From an uncultured Bacteroidota bacterium (GTDB lineage Bacteria; Bacteroidota; Rhodothermia; Rhodothermales; Salinibacteraceae): a DNA stretch of 64,000 nucleotides. The notes beneath the pieces are model-generated. The model saw only the letters and a program-made list of their open reading frames with translations. It had not been told where the DNA came from and searched no databases. Of this stretch, positions 1-8,571 are shown one piece after another. The translations under genes and the position numbers were made by a program. The DNA lies in the NCBI GenBank assembly GCA_913055845.1, contig CAJXKO010000006.1:1-64000 (forward strand), written 5' to 3'. Positions within the stretch are counted from its first letter, which is position 1; every line of letters begins with the position of its first letter.

Positions 1-1
1 G

Positions 2-475
2 GAGCGGCAGTCGCAGGTACATGACGCCTATGCTCCCTCCGACACGCTCCGGACGGCGGTTGCGGCCATCGACACCCCTCAGCTGTGGATGGTTCTTACG
101 GAACCTTGGTGTGGCGACTCGGCCTTTCTGCTACCGGTGGTGGCGGAGGCGGCGGCCCTGAGCGACCAGGTGAGTCTCCGGATCCTGCCCCGAGACGAGA
201 ATCTGGACATCATGGACCAGTACCTGACGAACGGCAGTCGGAGTATTCCGAAACTCGTGGCCTTTTCGGAGGGTGGGACCGAGCTGTTCACCTGGGGGCC
301 ACGTCCAGCCCCGGCCGCGGAGCGATTCAACGCCCTGAAGGCGGAGTACGATGACAAGTCGGCCCTGATTGAAGAGTTTCTCGAGCACTACGAAGAGGGA
401 GGCTGGCGCGCCGCCGATACGGAACTCGCGGAGGCCCTGCGTGCTGCTCCAACGGCCGACGTGTTGGATACGTAG
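2..475 (+). CDS. Thioredoxin-family protein, 5' end missing
   Basis: The reading frame is open from base 2, so the gene begins left of the window; the ATG at 89 lies inside the conserved fold and is unlikely to be the start. The strand-helix signature is the run MVLTEPWCGDSAF, in which a single Cys (CGDS) stands where classical thioredoxins have CxxC. Downstream, the segment NGSRSIPKLVAF supplies the cis-proline (SIPK) that borders a thioredoxin active site. The tail is acidic. With one Cys it more likely belongs to the bacillithiol/YtxJ-like or thioredoxin_9-like families than to general disulfide reductases. The substrate is unknown. It ends 110 bp before the antiporter gene on the same strand. 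Confidence 0.75.
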   Translation, partial: ERQSQVHDAYAPSDTLRTAVAAIDTPQLWMVLTEPWCGDSAFLLPVVAEAAALSDQVSLRILPRDENLDIMDQYLTNGSRSIPKLVAFSEGGTELFTWGPRPAPAAERFNALKAEYDDKSALIEEFLEHYEEGGWRAADTELAEALRAAPTADVLDT

Positions 476-585
476 GCATCGACGCCCCCCGGCAAAAGTC
501 TCCCGCTCGTTCCCGGCGGCCCAGCGCCATCCATGTGGAGGGCCTTCCGGTCGGACTGCGGGAGCCGACTAGACCTCCCACCTTC

Positions 586-1539
586 ATGGTCGTCCCTTTG
601 TCCAAGACCATCGGCGGGTTACTGCTTCTCACCGTCGGGGCGGAGCTTTTGGTGCAGGGGGCGGTGTCCCTCGCCCGTCGTGTGGGCCTGTCGCCGCTCG
701 TCATTGGGCTCACGGTCGTGTCGATCGGGACGAGCCTCCCGGAGCTGGTCGTGAGTCTCGACGCCGTCCTCAAAGGGAGTGCGGCCATTGGGGTGGGCAA
801 TATCGTCGGGTCCAACATCACAAACATCACGCTTATCCTGGGCCTCTCAGCGTTGGTCCAACCCATGCGCGTGGAAGCGCAGGTCGTCCGGTTTGACGTG
901 CCCATCCTGGTCGCGGTCTCTGGGCTGTTTGTCGTACTGGCCCACGATGGGGAGCTCGGTCGACTGGACGGGGGGCTCCTTGCCGTGGGGGCTGTCGCCT
1001 ACCTGGCGTACAATGTCTGGGCGGCACAGGACTCTCCCGCGGCGATCCAAGACGAGTTCTCGGAGGGTCTGCCGACGCAGCACGCCCTCGTGCTCGACCT
1101 CGGATTTTTTGTCCTGGGTCTCGGGGGGCTCGTTGGAGGTGCAGATTTGCTAGTGGAGGGAGCGGTGCGCATTGCCGAGGCCCTTGCGGTTCCGCAGGTC
1201 GTTATCGGCCTCACCGTCGTGGCGGTAGGCACCAGTCTGCCTGAGTTGGCCACGTCGATGCTGGCGGCGTACCGGAACGAAGGGGACCTTGCGGTGGGGA
1301 ATGCCGTGGGGTCCAGTGTGCTCAATATTCTTGGCATCCTCGGCCTGACGGCGTTCATCCGGCCCGTCTCGACGACGAGCCTATCGGTGTTGGAGTTGTG
1401 GGCCCTGGTCGGCGTCGCTGTTTTGGTGCTCCCGCTCCTGCGAACCCATTTTACCCTTGGCCGTGCCGAGGGCGCTTCCCTGTTTGCTCTGTACCTGGGC
1501 TATCTGGCAGTGCTCCTCCTCGGAGGACCGCCTGGCTAA
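586..1539 (+). CDS. CaCA-family calcium/sodium antiporter (YrbG-like)
   Basis: Inner-membrane cation exchanger of the Ca2+:cation antiporter family. The two inverted alpha-repeats are plain: the first has GTSLPEL followed by GNIVGSNITN, the second has GTSLPEL followed by GNAVGSSVLN. These carry the acidic and Asn/Ser residues that bind Ca2+ and Na+ in the family. About ten hydrophobic segments span the 317 residues, with an acidic cytoplasmic loop in the middle (near AAIQDEFSEG). The frame is open upstream to a GTG at 535, but the extra 17 residues are proline- and arginine-rich and the first membrane segment follows the ATG at 586 directly, so 586 is preferred. It probably serves ion homeostasis; which ion is exchanged cannot be read from sequence. 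Confidence 0.88.
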   Translation: MVVPLSKTIGGLLLLTVGAELLVQGAVSLARRVGLSPLVIGLTVVSIGTSLPELVVSLDAVLKGSAAIGVGNIVGSNITNITLILGLSALVQPMRVEAQVVRFDVPILVAVSGLFVVLAHDGELGRLDGGLLAVGAVAYLAYNVWAAQDSPAAIQDEFSEGLPTQHALVLDLGFFVLGLGGLVGGADLLVEGAVRIAEALAVPQVVIGLTVVAVGTSLPELATSMLAAYRNEGDLAVGNAVGSSVLNILGILGLTAFIRPVSTTSLSVLELWALVGVAVLVLPLLRTHFTLGRAEGASLFALYLGYLAVLLLGGPPG

Positions 1540-1597
1540 GTGGATAGCCCTCGCTGTTGTACATGGGGGGCGGCCAAGCATCTGAAGCCGCACCGGG

Positions 1598-1930
1598 CTA
1601 TGCCTCGGGCGGGACGGGCTCCTGGCCGTACACGTCAAACACTGTGCGCTCGTCGGGCAATTGGGCCACAGCCACCACCTGCGTCTTTGGGTCGTACGTG
1701 CATACCAGCTCGTGGAGCTTCGCAAACACGCCGTCCTGCGCGTCCGAGGCGTCGGTAAAGGTGAGATACTTGAGAGGGGTCCGCTCATCGGTGTCGGCGG
1801 ACGGCTGCACGGGAAAGACGATGGCCCCTCGTCCCCGCTGTTGGTATTGCCGCCACGCGTGACGGGCAGCGGTCGGCCAGTGCGTCTCAACCAGTCGATT
1901 CAGCAACGAGCCTGGATCTGGTGGAGCCAT
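1598..1930 (-). CDS. Small conserved-looking hypothetical protein (110 aa)
   Basis: Not recognised. The frame is open much further upstream, but only the last 110 codons look coding: upstream of the ATG at 1930 the translation is Pro/Arg/Ser-rich, as expected of a random GC-rich frame. The 110-residue product starts with an amphipathic helix (LLNRLVETHWPTAARHAW), then has strand-like segments (GAIVFPVQ, LKYLTFTD, TQVVAVAQLP). It looks cytoplasmic, with no signal peptide or membrane segment. It stands alone, convergent with the antiporter gene. An overlapping plus-strand frame (1661-2128) is less protein-like. No function is proposed. Confidence 0.5.
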   Translation of the reverse strand: MAPPDPGSLLNRLVETHWPTAARHAWRQYQQRGRGAIVFPVQPSADTDERTPLKYLTFTDASDAQDGVFAKLHELVCTYDPKTQVVAVAQLPDERTVFDVYGQEPVPPEA

Positions 1931-2480
1931 GAAACGGGGGGCAGGTGGAGGCAAAAAGATCGCATACGAGTCAACGACGTCCTGGCGGGCACGTTCGCGT
2001 TGCTGGTCCCGTCCCAGCACATTGAGGCTTCCAAACGGACCGGTCCGTCTGCGGCTTACGCCAGGAGGGCAGAGGCAAGAATCAGAGAGCCGAGAAGTGA
2101 CACCAGGGCCTGGGCGCTGGCTAGGTAAAGTTCGGGGGCGGAAGCGGGCGTGGGAATGCGAGATAGCGGTTTGCGGCGATGCATGACGGATGTAGGGGCT
2201 TTTTTTGGGATGGGCGCACGGTGAACCTGGGGGATGGCTGCGAGGCACCTGAACCTGCCTGACTGGCAGCCACCCGGAGCGGACAAGGGCACGACCGCCC
2301 CGGTTGCACGCACTGTTGTTTTTTTACGGATGCTCTCGGCAGAGACATCGTTGGAGGAGGGGTAAGTATCCGTTATTGTAGTTCAAGAAACTTAACACTG
2401 GTTGCGAGGAGGGGGGCACGACAGGTCTGAGTGCGACGCCGCACCAGGTAGGTATCACGGGCGGATGGGAGCCGGTCCCG
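1931..2480. other. Intergenic stretch without a recognisable gene
   Basis: No frame here looks coding. It holds a nested hairpin at 2235-2272: outer arms TGGCTGC (2235-2241) and GCAGCCA (2266-2272), inner arms AGGCA (2243-2247) and TGCCT (2256-2260). It also has T-runs near 2195-2206 and 2320-2327. It lies upstream of the minus-strand gene ending at 1930 and downstream of uvrC, so leader, terminator and unannotated small-RNA functions are all possible. Confidence 0.45.
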
Positions 2481-4385
2481 TTACGACTCTGCGTTCACCC
2501 CGGCGGTCTCATCGGCGTTCGTGTAATACCCGACGATGGTTTCCGCCTTGGCGGGGCCCACCACCTCGGCCAGGGCCGCCTCATCGGCCTCCTTGACTTT
2601 GGCAACCGATCCAAATTCACCCAGTAGCTTCTGAGCTGTCTTCGGACCGATGCCGTGGATGTCGAGCAGTTCGGACTGCAAGGTTTTTTTCTTGCGGCGT
2701 TTGCGCTGATATGTCACAGCGAACCGGTGCGCCTCGTTGCGTACCTTTTGGAGGAGTTGCAGGGCTGGGCTGTCCTTGCCAATGAGGACCGGGGCGGAGT
2801 CGCCGGGCTTGTATATCTCCTCGAGGCGTTTGGCCAGCCCGATGACCTGAAAGCGGTCGAGTGCCCCGAGGTCCTCGAGCACCTCCACCGCTGTGTTGAG
2901 CTGGCCTTTACCACCGTCAATCACCACGAGGTCGGGCCACGGACCGTCCTCGTCGAGCATACGGCGGTAGCGGCGCTCCACGATCTCCCGCATGGCCTGG
3001 TAGTCATCGGGCGTGCCTTCGTCGGTCGAGCGAATCTTATAGGTGCGGTAGTCGCTCTTGCGGGGGGTGGCGTCCGTAAAGACGACGCAGGAGGCCACGG
3101 TCTCCTTGCCCCCGTGGTGGGACACGTCGATCCCGTCGATGCGGTGGGGCAGGTCATCCATGCCCAGTTCTCCTCTCAGTGCCTTTACGGATTCGGGGAT
3201 ACGGTCGCGTTCCCGTTTCATCTGCTGTGTCTTCCACTCGCCGACCAACAGCTTGGCGTTGGAAGCGGCCATGCGGACGAGGCTGGCCTTGTCGCCCTGC
3301 TGGGGGACGTTGATGGGCACCTGCCGCCCCTGGGCCTGGCGCAAAAGCTCTTGGAGCGCATGGGTGTCCTGGGCCGGGTGGGCACTCGGGTCGTGGGAAA
3401 GGAGTACTTCCTCCGGGACGAAGTGGGCGTCGGCATAGTAGTTTTCAACGAACGAAAGGATAAGCTCCTCGTCCGTCCGGCCCTCGATGTGGCGGAGGTA
3501 CTTGTGTCGCTTGCCAATCATCTTTCCCTCCCGTACCTGAAAGAGCACCCCACACGCGATCCCGTCGTCGCGGTCCACGTGCAGGGCAAAGACATCGCGG
3601 TCCGCAAAGTCCTGGCTGACAATCTTCTGGTCCTGAGAGTACTTCTTGAGCGCCTGAATCTGATCGCGCAGTCGGGCGGCCTCCTCAAAGTTGTGCCGGT
3701 CGGATTGCGACTGCATCTCGTCCTTGAGTAGGTCAATTAGCTCCTGGGTCTGCCCGTTGAGTAGTTTTTCGACCTGTTCGATCGTTTCCATGTAGTCGGC
3801 TTCAGACTGCAGGCCTTCGCAGGGACCTTTGCAGTTGTCGATGTGGTGTTGCAGGCAGACGTCGTACTTCCCCGCCTCGATTTTCTCCTCACTGAGGTCG
3901 AGTGAGCAAGTGCGGAGCTGGAAGACCGAGCGGATCGCGTCCATCATCTTGTTCATTTTCGACACGTCCGTGTAGGGGCCAAAGTACTTAGACCCGTCCT
4001 GCTTCACAGTGCGCGTCTTGAAGACGCGAGGAAACCGCTCGTTCTTGATGCAAATGTAGGGGTAGGTCTTGTCATCGCGCAGGTTGACGTTGTAGCGGGG
4101 CTGCAGCTCCTTGATCTGGTTGTTCTCCAGGATGAGGGCTTCGGCCTCCGTGTCCGTCACAATGACGTCTACGTCCGCGGCCTTCCGCACCATTACCGCA
4201 ATGCGTCCGTCGCGCTGCCGGCTCTGCTGGAAGTAGGTGCGGACGCGGTTGCGCAGGTTCTTGGCCTTTCCCACGTAGAGCACCGATTCGTCGGTGTCGA
4301 GAAACTTGTAGACGCCCGGCTCGGTGGGGAGCGAGTCGAGCTTCTGGACGAGCGCGTCGGGCTTGTCTTCGAGAATCTCACTCAT
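2481..4385 (-). CDS. uvrC: UvrABC excinuclease subunit C
   Basis: Makes the dual incisions of bacterial nucleotide excision repair together with UvrA and UvrB. The 634-residue product has the full family layout. An N-terminal GIY-YIG nuclease (about 20-100; GVYKFLD, LYVGKAKNLRNR, EAEALILENN) makes the 3' cut. A Cys-bearing segment (CLQHHIDNCKGPC) follows, then a UVR helix pair that contacts UvrB (NFEEAARLRDQIQALKK). The RNase H-like UvrC C domain (VVIDGGKGQL) makes the 5' cut, and tandem helix-hairpin-helix motifs (LLDIHGIGPKTAQKLL) end the protein. The ATG at 4385 is chosen over a GTG four codons upstream. A second, shorter UvrC-like protein is encoded at 6707-8398. Confidence 0.97.
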   Translation of the reverse strand: MSEILEDKPDALVQKLDSLPTEPGVYKFLDTDESVLYVGKAKNLRNRVRTYFQQSRQRDGRIAVMVRKAADVDVIVTDTEAEALILENNQIKELQPRYNVNLRDDKTYPYICIKNERFPRVFKTRTVKQDGSKYFGPYTDVSKMNKMMDAIRSVFQLRTCSLDLSEEKIEAGKYDVCLQHHIDNCKGPCEGLQSEADYMETIEQVEKLLNGQTQELIDLLKDEMQSQSDRHNFEEAARLRDQIQALKKYSQDQKIVSQDFADRDVFALHVDRDDGIACGVLFQVREGKMIGKRHKYLRHIEGRTDEELILSFVENYYADAHFVPEEVLLSHDPSAHPAQDTHALQELLRQAQGRQVPINVPQQGDKASLVRMAASNAKLLVGEWKTQQMKRERDRIPESVKALRGELGMDDLPHRIDGIDVSHHGGKETVASCVVFTDATPRKSDYRTYKIRSTDEGTPDDYQAMREIVERRYRRMLDEDGPWPDLVVIDGGKGQLNTAVEVLEDLGALDRFQVIGLAKRLEEIYKPGDSAPVLIGKDSPALQLLQKVRNEAHRFAVTYQRKRRKKKTLQSELLDIHGIGPKTAQKLLGEFGSVAKVKEADEAALAEVVGPAKAETIVGYYTNADETAGVNAES

Positions 4386-4512
4386 GACAGTACGCACGGA
4401 ATGAGTGTACGCGGCACGTTACGACGGTCGGGACGGGAGGGAAAGCTGCGTTCAACGTGGAAAACCCTTCGGAGCCCCCTTATGCGCTGTGTGGAGGGGC
4501 TCCCGCGGATCG

Positions 4513-4548
4513 AAAAAGCCCACCCCCAGCCGGTGGCTGACGATGGGC
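4513..4548 (-). terminator. Rho-independent terminator downstream of clpP
   Basis: Read on the minus strand, GCCCA (4548-4544) pairs with TGGGC (4522-4518), enclosing a small hairpin AGCC-N3-GGCT, and is followed by five T residues (4517-4513). It starts 36 bases after the clpP stop codon. Confidence 0.7.
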
Positions 4549-4583
4549 CTAGTGTCCAGAGAGGGAGAAGTCTCAGGGTAGAA

Positions 4584-5318
4584 CTACTCGTCGTCCCCCG
4601 TGTCCGCCTCGCCGTTTTCGTGGATGGCGGTGAGGGCGTCCAGATTGTCCTGGTTGAGCACCTTGTCTACGAGGCCGTAGTCTTTGGCCTCCACGGCGCT
4701 CATCCAGTGGTTGCGGTCCGCGTCGTCCTCAATCTGTTCGATGCTCTTGTCGGTGTGGTGCGCGAGGATCTGGTAAAGTCGCTTCTTCAACCACGCCATC
4801 TCCTGGGCCTGAATCTCAATGTCGGAGGCCTGTCCCTGCGTGCCGCCCATGGGCTGGTGCATCATGACGCGGGAGTTGGGGAGACAGGCGCGCTGCTCGT
4901 CGTTGCCCCCGGCCAGGAGCACTGACCCCATCGACGCAGCAAGGCCCACGCAGGTGGTGGCAATGGGGGATTCCACGTACTGCATGGTGTCGTACACGCC
5001 GAGCCCGCTGTAAATCACACCGCCCGGTGAATTGATGTAGAGGTTGATCGGCTGGTTCGACCCCTCACTCTCCAGGTAAAGAAGCTGGGCGACGGTCAGG
5101 TTGGCAATCTGATCGTTGATGGGCGTGCCGATGAAGACAATCCGCTCCTTCAGCAGGCGGCTAAAGATATCGTAGGCCCGCTCGCCCCGTGTGGTTTGTT
5201 CCACAACCTTGGGCACTAGACCGGCCTGGGGCTGATCCCCCAAACCGCCGGAGTAAATGCTGCTCGGGAGCGACGAAAGGCTCTTGCTGAACTGCAGAAA
5301 GTCGTCGACGTCAGGCAT
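4584..5318 (-). CDS. clpP: ATP-dependent Clp protease proteolytic subunit, Asn in place of catalytic Asp
   Basis: Barrel-forming serine peptidase that degrades proteins unfolded by ClpX or ClpA/ClpC. The product is 244 residues, with about 33 residues before the [17 protein letters not shown] start of the mature-type chain, so an N-terminal propeptide or extension is likely. The nucleophile is Ser129 (GLAASMGS) and the base is His154 (MMHQPMGG), spaced 25 residues apart as in E. coli. Where E. coli has catalytic Asp171 (ERDRF), this protein reads DRNHW, giving Asn203 (codon AAC). Listeria ClpP1 is a known example of such an Asn triad. The oligomer-sensor region ([11 protein letters not shown]) is intact. 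The ATG at 5318 is chosen because upstream translation is low-complexity. Confidence 0.95.
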   Translation of the reverse strand: MPDVDDFLQFSKSLSSLPSSIYSGGLGDQPQAGLVPKVVEQTTRGERAYDIFSRLLKERIVFIGTPINDQIANLTVAQLLYLESEGSNQPINLYINSPGGVIYSGLGVYDTMQYVESPIATTCVGLAASMGSVLLAGGNDEQRACLPNSRVMMHQPMGGTQGQASDIEIQAQEMAWLKKRLYQILAHHTDKSIEQIEDDADRNHWMSAVEAKDYGLVDKVLNQDNLDALTAIHENGEADTGDDE

Positions 5319-5754
5319 GTAGACTGAAGCATTGGCGGGTCGGGACAAAAGCACTACAATGCACCCTCGGGCCCGGAAATCGTTCCGTGTCGGGAGCCGC
5401 GCTCGGCCCTGCACCGACGGCTTCGTTACGGTCCACGATGCATTCGCCCCCATGCTGCCCGGAATAACTTCGGTCCTCTCGTCATTCCATGTGCGGCAGG
5501 TTTCCTGACATGCGCCCGACCGCTGGGCCTGCTGATCCGAATCTGAAACGGGCCGTGCCCTCATCCGGCGATTGGGGCAACAGCAATCGAACGCGCTGCG
5601 TGCTCCGGATGAGGGCGGAGCGTTCGTGAGGAGATAATCTGGATCAGGGGGGAACCTTCGGCGGTTCGCCTTGCTCTGCCGACATTTCCCGGATAGGTTG
5701 TTAGGCACTACGAATCTTGGGGCATAAAAGCATCCTCCGTTCGCGCCCTTCCTC
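5319..5754. promoter_or_regulatory. Divergent intergenic region with a 12-bp inverted repeat
   Basis: Separates clpP (minus) from the phosphatase operon (plus), so it must hold both promoters. The notable structure is a perfect inverted repeat, GCCCTCATCCGG at 5557-5568 and CCGGATGAGGGC at 5605-5616, with a 36-base spacer. It lies about 240 bp from the clpP start and 140 bp from the start at 5755. No gene is visible here; promoter boxes could not be assigned with confidence. Confidence 0.4.
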
Positions 5755-6705
5755 ATGAATCCCTCTGCGGTTGTGTCTCGTTTTCTCCCGGTCGTCGTTG
5801 GCCTCACGCTGCTCGCGGCCGCGTGCCAAACCACCCGTCCCCCCCAATCCTCCGATCGTACGGTCTCCGCTCTCCAGGAGCGTGTGGACAGCCTCCGGGC
5901 CGCCACCGACAGTCTCTCGCGAGCCGCCTATCTCCGTAAGCCCTTCCTGCACAGCACCCTTTGGGCCCAGACCGCCGTCGAGTATGCCGGGACGGCGCGA
6001 CAGGCGTACGGCCTGGCGGAGATCATGATGAGGCGCGGGCTGACCGACAGCACGTGGACTGCCTCCATCGAGCAGGCCGAGGCGGGGGCCGAGAGCTACC
6101 GCACCAAGCCGCCGGCCGTGGTGTTGGACGTGGACGAGACGGTCCTTGATAACAGTCCGTACCAGGCCCGTCTCATTCGCGACGACGAATCCTACGAGCC
6201 GGAGAGCTGGAAGGCTTGGGTGCGGGAGGCGCGGGCGGACCCGGTGCCTGGCGCTCGCGCCTTCACCCATGCCGCTGTTCAGAATGGGGTGCAGGTGATT
6301 TACCTTACGAATCGGGACGCCGACGTGGAGGCCGCCACGCGCACAAACCTGGAAGCCCTCGGCTTTCCGGTTGACGACGCGCCGGACGCCGTACTGACTC
6401 AGGCCGAAAGGCCTGGGTGGGAGCCCAAGACGACTCGGCGCCAGTGGGTGGCCGATCGATATCGGATTCTGCTGTTGATCGGGGACAACTTCGGCGATTT
6501 TGCCGCGGAGGTCGACACCACCGTGGCGGCCCGTCGGCAGCGCAGCCAGGCCTTTCGCGAATACTGGGGCGCCCGCTGGATTGTCCTGCCGAACGCACAG
6601 TATGGCTCGTGGGAGGGGGCCCTGCACGACTTCAGCTATGGCCTGCCGCCGCTCCGCTTGCTGGAGGCGAAGCACGAGCATCTTCATCCGAAGCGCCCTG
6701 AGTAG
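5755..6705 (+). CDS. Lipoprotein HAD acid phosphatase / 5'-nucleotidase, P4 (class C) family
   Basis: Predicted outer-membrane or periplasmic lipoprotein that removes phosphate from nucleotides or other monophosphates. The N-terminus is a lipoprotein signal ending in LAAAC with Cys24 as the lipidated residue. The HAD nucleophile motif is [12 protein letters not shown] (Asp125 and Asp127), the hallmark of class C acid phosphatases such as Haemophilus P4. Motif II is YLTNRD and the distal acidic motif is [10 protein letters not shown]. The length (316 aa) fits the family. In Haemophilus the relative helps take up NAD-derived nucleosides; that role here is only an inference. The stop codon is one base before the next ATG, so the two genes are probably cotranscribed although their functions differ. 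Confidence 0.9.
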   Translation: MNPSAVVSRFLPVVVGLTLLAAACQTTRPPQSSDRTVSALQERVDSLRAATDSLSRAAYLRKPFLHSTLWAQTAVEYAGTARQAYGLAEIMMRRGLTDSTWTASIEQAEAGAESYRTKPPAVVLDVDETVLDNSPYQARLIRDDESYEPESWKAWVREARADPVPGARAFTHAAVQNGVQVIYLTNRDADVEAATRTNLEALGFPVDDAPDAVLTQAERPGWEPKTTRRQWVADRYRILLLIGDNFGDFAAEVDTTVAARRQRSQAFREYWGARWIVLPNAQYGSWEGALHDFSYGLPPLRLLEAKHEHLHPKRPE

Positions 6706-6706
6706 C

Positions 6707-8398
6707 ATGGACATTGCCGACGCAACGTTTGTGGTGACAGACGTCGAAACCACCGGAACGTCCGCCGAGGACCACCGCATCATTGAATTGGGTGCTGTGA
6801 AGGTCCGGGACGGTGAGGTGATTGACCACTTCCAGCAGCTGATCAATCCGCAGCAATCCGTGCCGGGCCGCATCACGAAGCTGACCGGCATCACGACCGG
6901 GATGGTGTTTGAGGCCCCTCCAGCGACGGAGGTTGTGCCCCGGTACCTCGATTTCTTGGGCGAGGGCATCTTTGCGGCCCACAATCTTTCATTCGACCGG
7001 TCGTTCGTGAACGAAGAGCTCCGACGGGCGGGGCGGGAGAAGCTTTCCAATGAGACCCTTTGCACGCTGCGGCTCGCCCGACGACTGCTCCCCGGGCTCG
7101 ACTCGAAGGGACTCAGCCGGCTTACTCAATTCTATGACATTGACGTCGATGGGCGGCACCGGGCCCTGGGGGACGCGGAGGCCACGAGCATCGTGCTGCG
7201 GCGCTTTCTGAGCCAGCTGGCATTCGAGCACGAGATCGATACGGTCGACGGTCTGCTGCGCTTTCAGCACCAGAGCTACCAGAACGTCCGGTCGGTGCCG
7301 GACAACATCGAAGAGATTCGAGAGGAGGTGCTTCCCGATGCGCCCGACGTTCCCGGCGTTTACGTGATGAAGAATCGCTCCGGCACCCCCATCTATATCG
7401 GCAAGGCCAAGCGGCTCGCCGATCGTTTGCAGAGCCACTTCACGGCGGTCGAGTCGAGCGGGGCCCGCAAGCGCAAGATGTTGCAGAAGGTGCGGGCGGT
7501 CGACTGGACGACGACGGAGACGGAGCTCGAGGCCATCCTCTTGGAGTCGCGCCGCATCAAATCCGAAAAGCCCCGATACAACCGCGCGCAGCGCCGCTAC
7601 TACAGCCGCCCCTTCATTCGGCTTGACACGGCCCACGAGTATCCTGCGGTCTCCTGGACGCGCCGGCTGGAAGCCGATGGGGCCGAATACTACGGCCCGG
7701 TGCGCAACACTGATCAGGCCGACATGATGGTCGACATCGTCGGGCGCTTCTATCGGCTGCGCGAGTGCAACGACGAGCGCCTCCATCTGGGCCAGCGGTG
7801 CCTTTACGCCGATATGGACCGGTGCACGGCCCCGTGCGAGGCCGAAAATCCCGAGGCGTACGCCGAGGTGGTCGACCGAGTGCGGGCATTCCTGATGGGT
7901 CAGGACCCGAGCGTCGTCGATCGGCTGCGCGAGCGGATGCAGCAGGCCTCGCAAGACCTCAAGTTTGAGAAAGCGGCCGAGATTCGTGATACGGTGGAGC
8001 AGTTGGAGCGCATTCTCGAAAAGCAACGCATCGCCGCCGCGCCGGTCCGCCGGCACAACGCCGCCCTCATCCATCATGATAACGACCGCGACGCTCGCGT
8101 GGATGTGCTCCTGGTGCGGGCGGGTCGGTTTGAGGAAGCCCTCCCGTGCACCGTCCCTCTCTCCGAAACACAGCGTGATCGCCTGCGAGAGCACTGTGAG
8201 GCGGTGTACGGGGCTACCGACGAACCGCCCTCGACCTTCTCGAAACGACACGCCACGGAGATCCGGTTACTTTCGCACTGGACCTACGCCCATCGCGATG
8301 AGCTTTCCGTGGTGCGGTGGAGGGCAGGAGCCTCGCCCGAGGCGATGGGGGCGGCCGTTGCGGAAGAGCTTGCGGGAGCGCCCGCACCCACTTCTTGA
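6707..8398 (+). CDS. DEDDh exonuclease fused to a UvrC/Cho-like GIY-YIG nuclease
   Basis: Two nuclease modules in 563 residues. Residues 5-170 form a DnaQ-type 3'-5' exonuclease with all acidic ligands visible: Asp12 and Glu14 (TDVETTG), Asp97 (NLSFDRSF), His151 and Asp156 (HRALGDAEAT). Residues 215-300 form a GIY-YIG endonuclease (GVYVMKN, IYIGKAKRLADR, ELEAILLES), followed by a UvrC-like Cys segment (CLYADMDRCTAPC) and a UVR-type helix pair (LKFEKAAEIRDTVEQLE). The UvrC C-terminal RNase H and helix-hairpin-helix domains are absent, as in E. coli Cho. Such fusions are known in actinobacteria and others. The likely role is DNA repair, with incision plus trimming. The ATG at 6707 is preferred over the longer open frame because it begins the exonuclease fold. 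Confidence 0.88.
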   Translation: MDIADATFVVTDVETTGTSAEDHRIIELGAVKVRDGEVIDHFQQLINPQQSVPGRITKLTGITTGMVFEAPPATEVVPRYLDFLGEGIFAAHNLSFDRSFVNEELRRAGREKLSNETLCTLRLARRLLPGLDSKGLSRLTQFYDIDVDGRHRALGDAEATSIVLRRFLSQLAFEHEIDTVDGLLRFQHQSYQNVRSVPDNIEEIREEVLPDAPDVPGVYVMKNRSGTPIYIGKAKRLADRLQSHFTAVESSGARKRKMLQKVRAVDWTTTETELEAILLESRRIKSEKPRYNRAQRRYYSRPFIRLDTAHEYPAVSWTRRLEADGAEYYGPVRNTDQADMMVDIVGRFYRLRECNDERLHLGQRCLYADMDRCTAPCEAENPEAYAEVVDRVRAFLMGQDPSVVDRLRERMQQASQDLKFEKAAEIRDTVEQLERILEKQRIAAAPVRRHNAALIHHDNDRDARVDVLLVRAGRFEEALPCTVPLSETQRDRLREHCEAVYGATDEPPSTFSKRHATEIRLLSHWTYAHRDELSVVRWRAGASPEAMGAAVAEELAGAPAPTS

Positions 8399-8571
8399 AT
8401 TGCTAAGGCGGAGCTGCCGGACATGTCTTGTTCAGCGTGACGAGGGAGGGGCAGGATTTGAGGGGGCGAACCCGATGCTCCGGCTGGCATATATTGGCTA
8501 TACCCATCCTTGGCGGGACGACGGCACGTATCACGTCGAGTCCCGCCGTCCGTCGACCACCAACGACGCCC

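Noticed and set aside
2655-3731. 358-codon plus-strand frame
   Set aside because: It is antisense to uvrC, whose domains are intact across the whole stretch.
5701-7065. Long minus-strand frame of 454 codons
   Set aside because: It is antisense to the P4-type phosphatase and exonuclease genes; its translation lacks any motif and has the composition of a shadow frame.
6989-8251. 420-codon minus-strand frame
   Set aside because: It is fully antisense to the intact DEDDh/GIY-YIG gene and is Arg/Leu-rich without family features.
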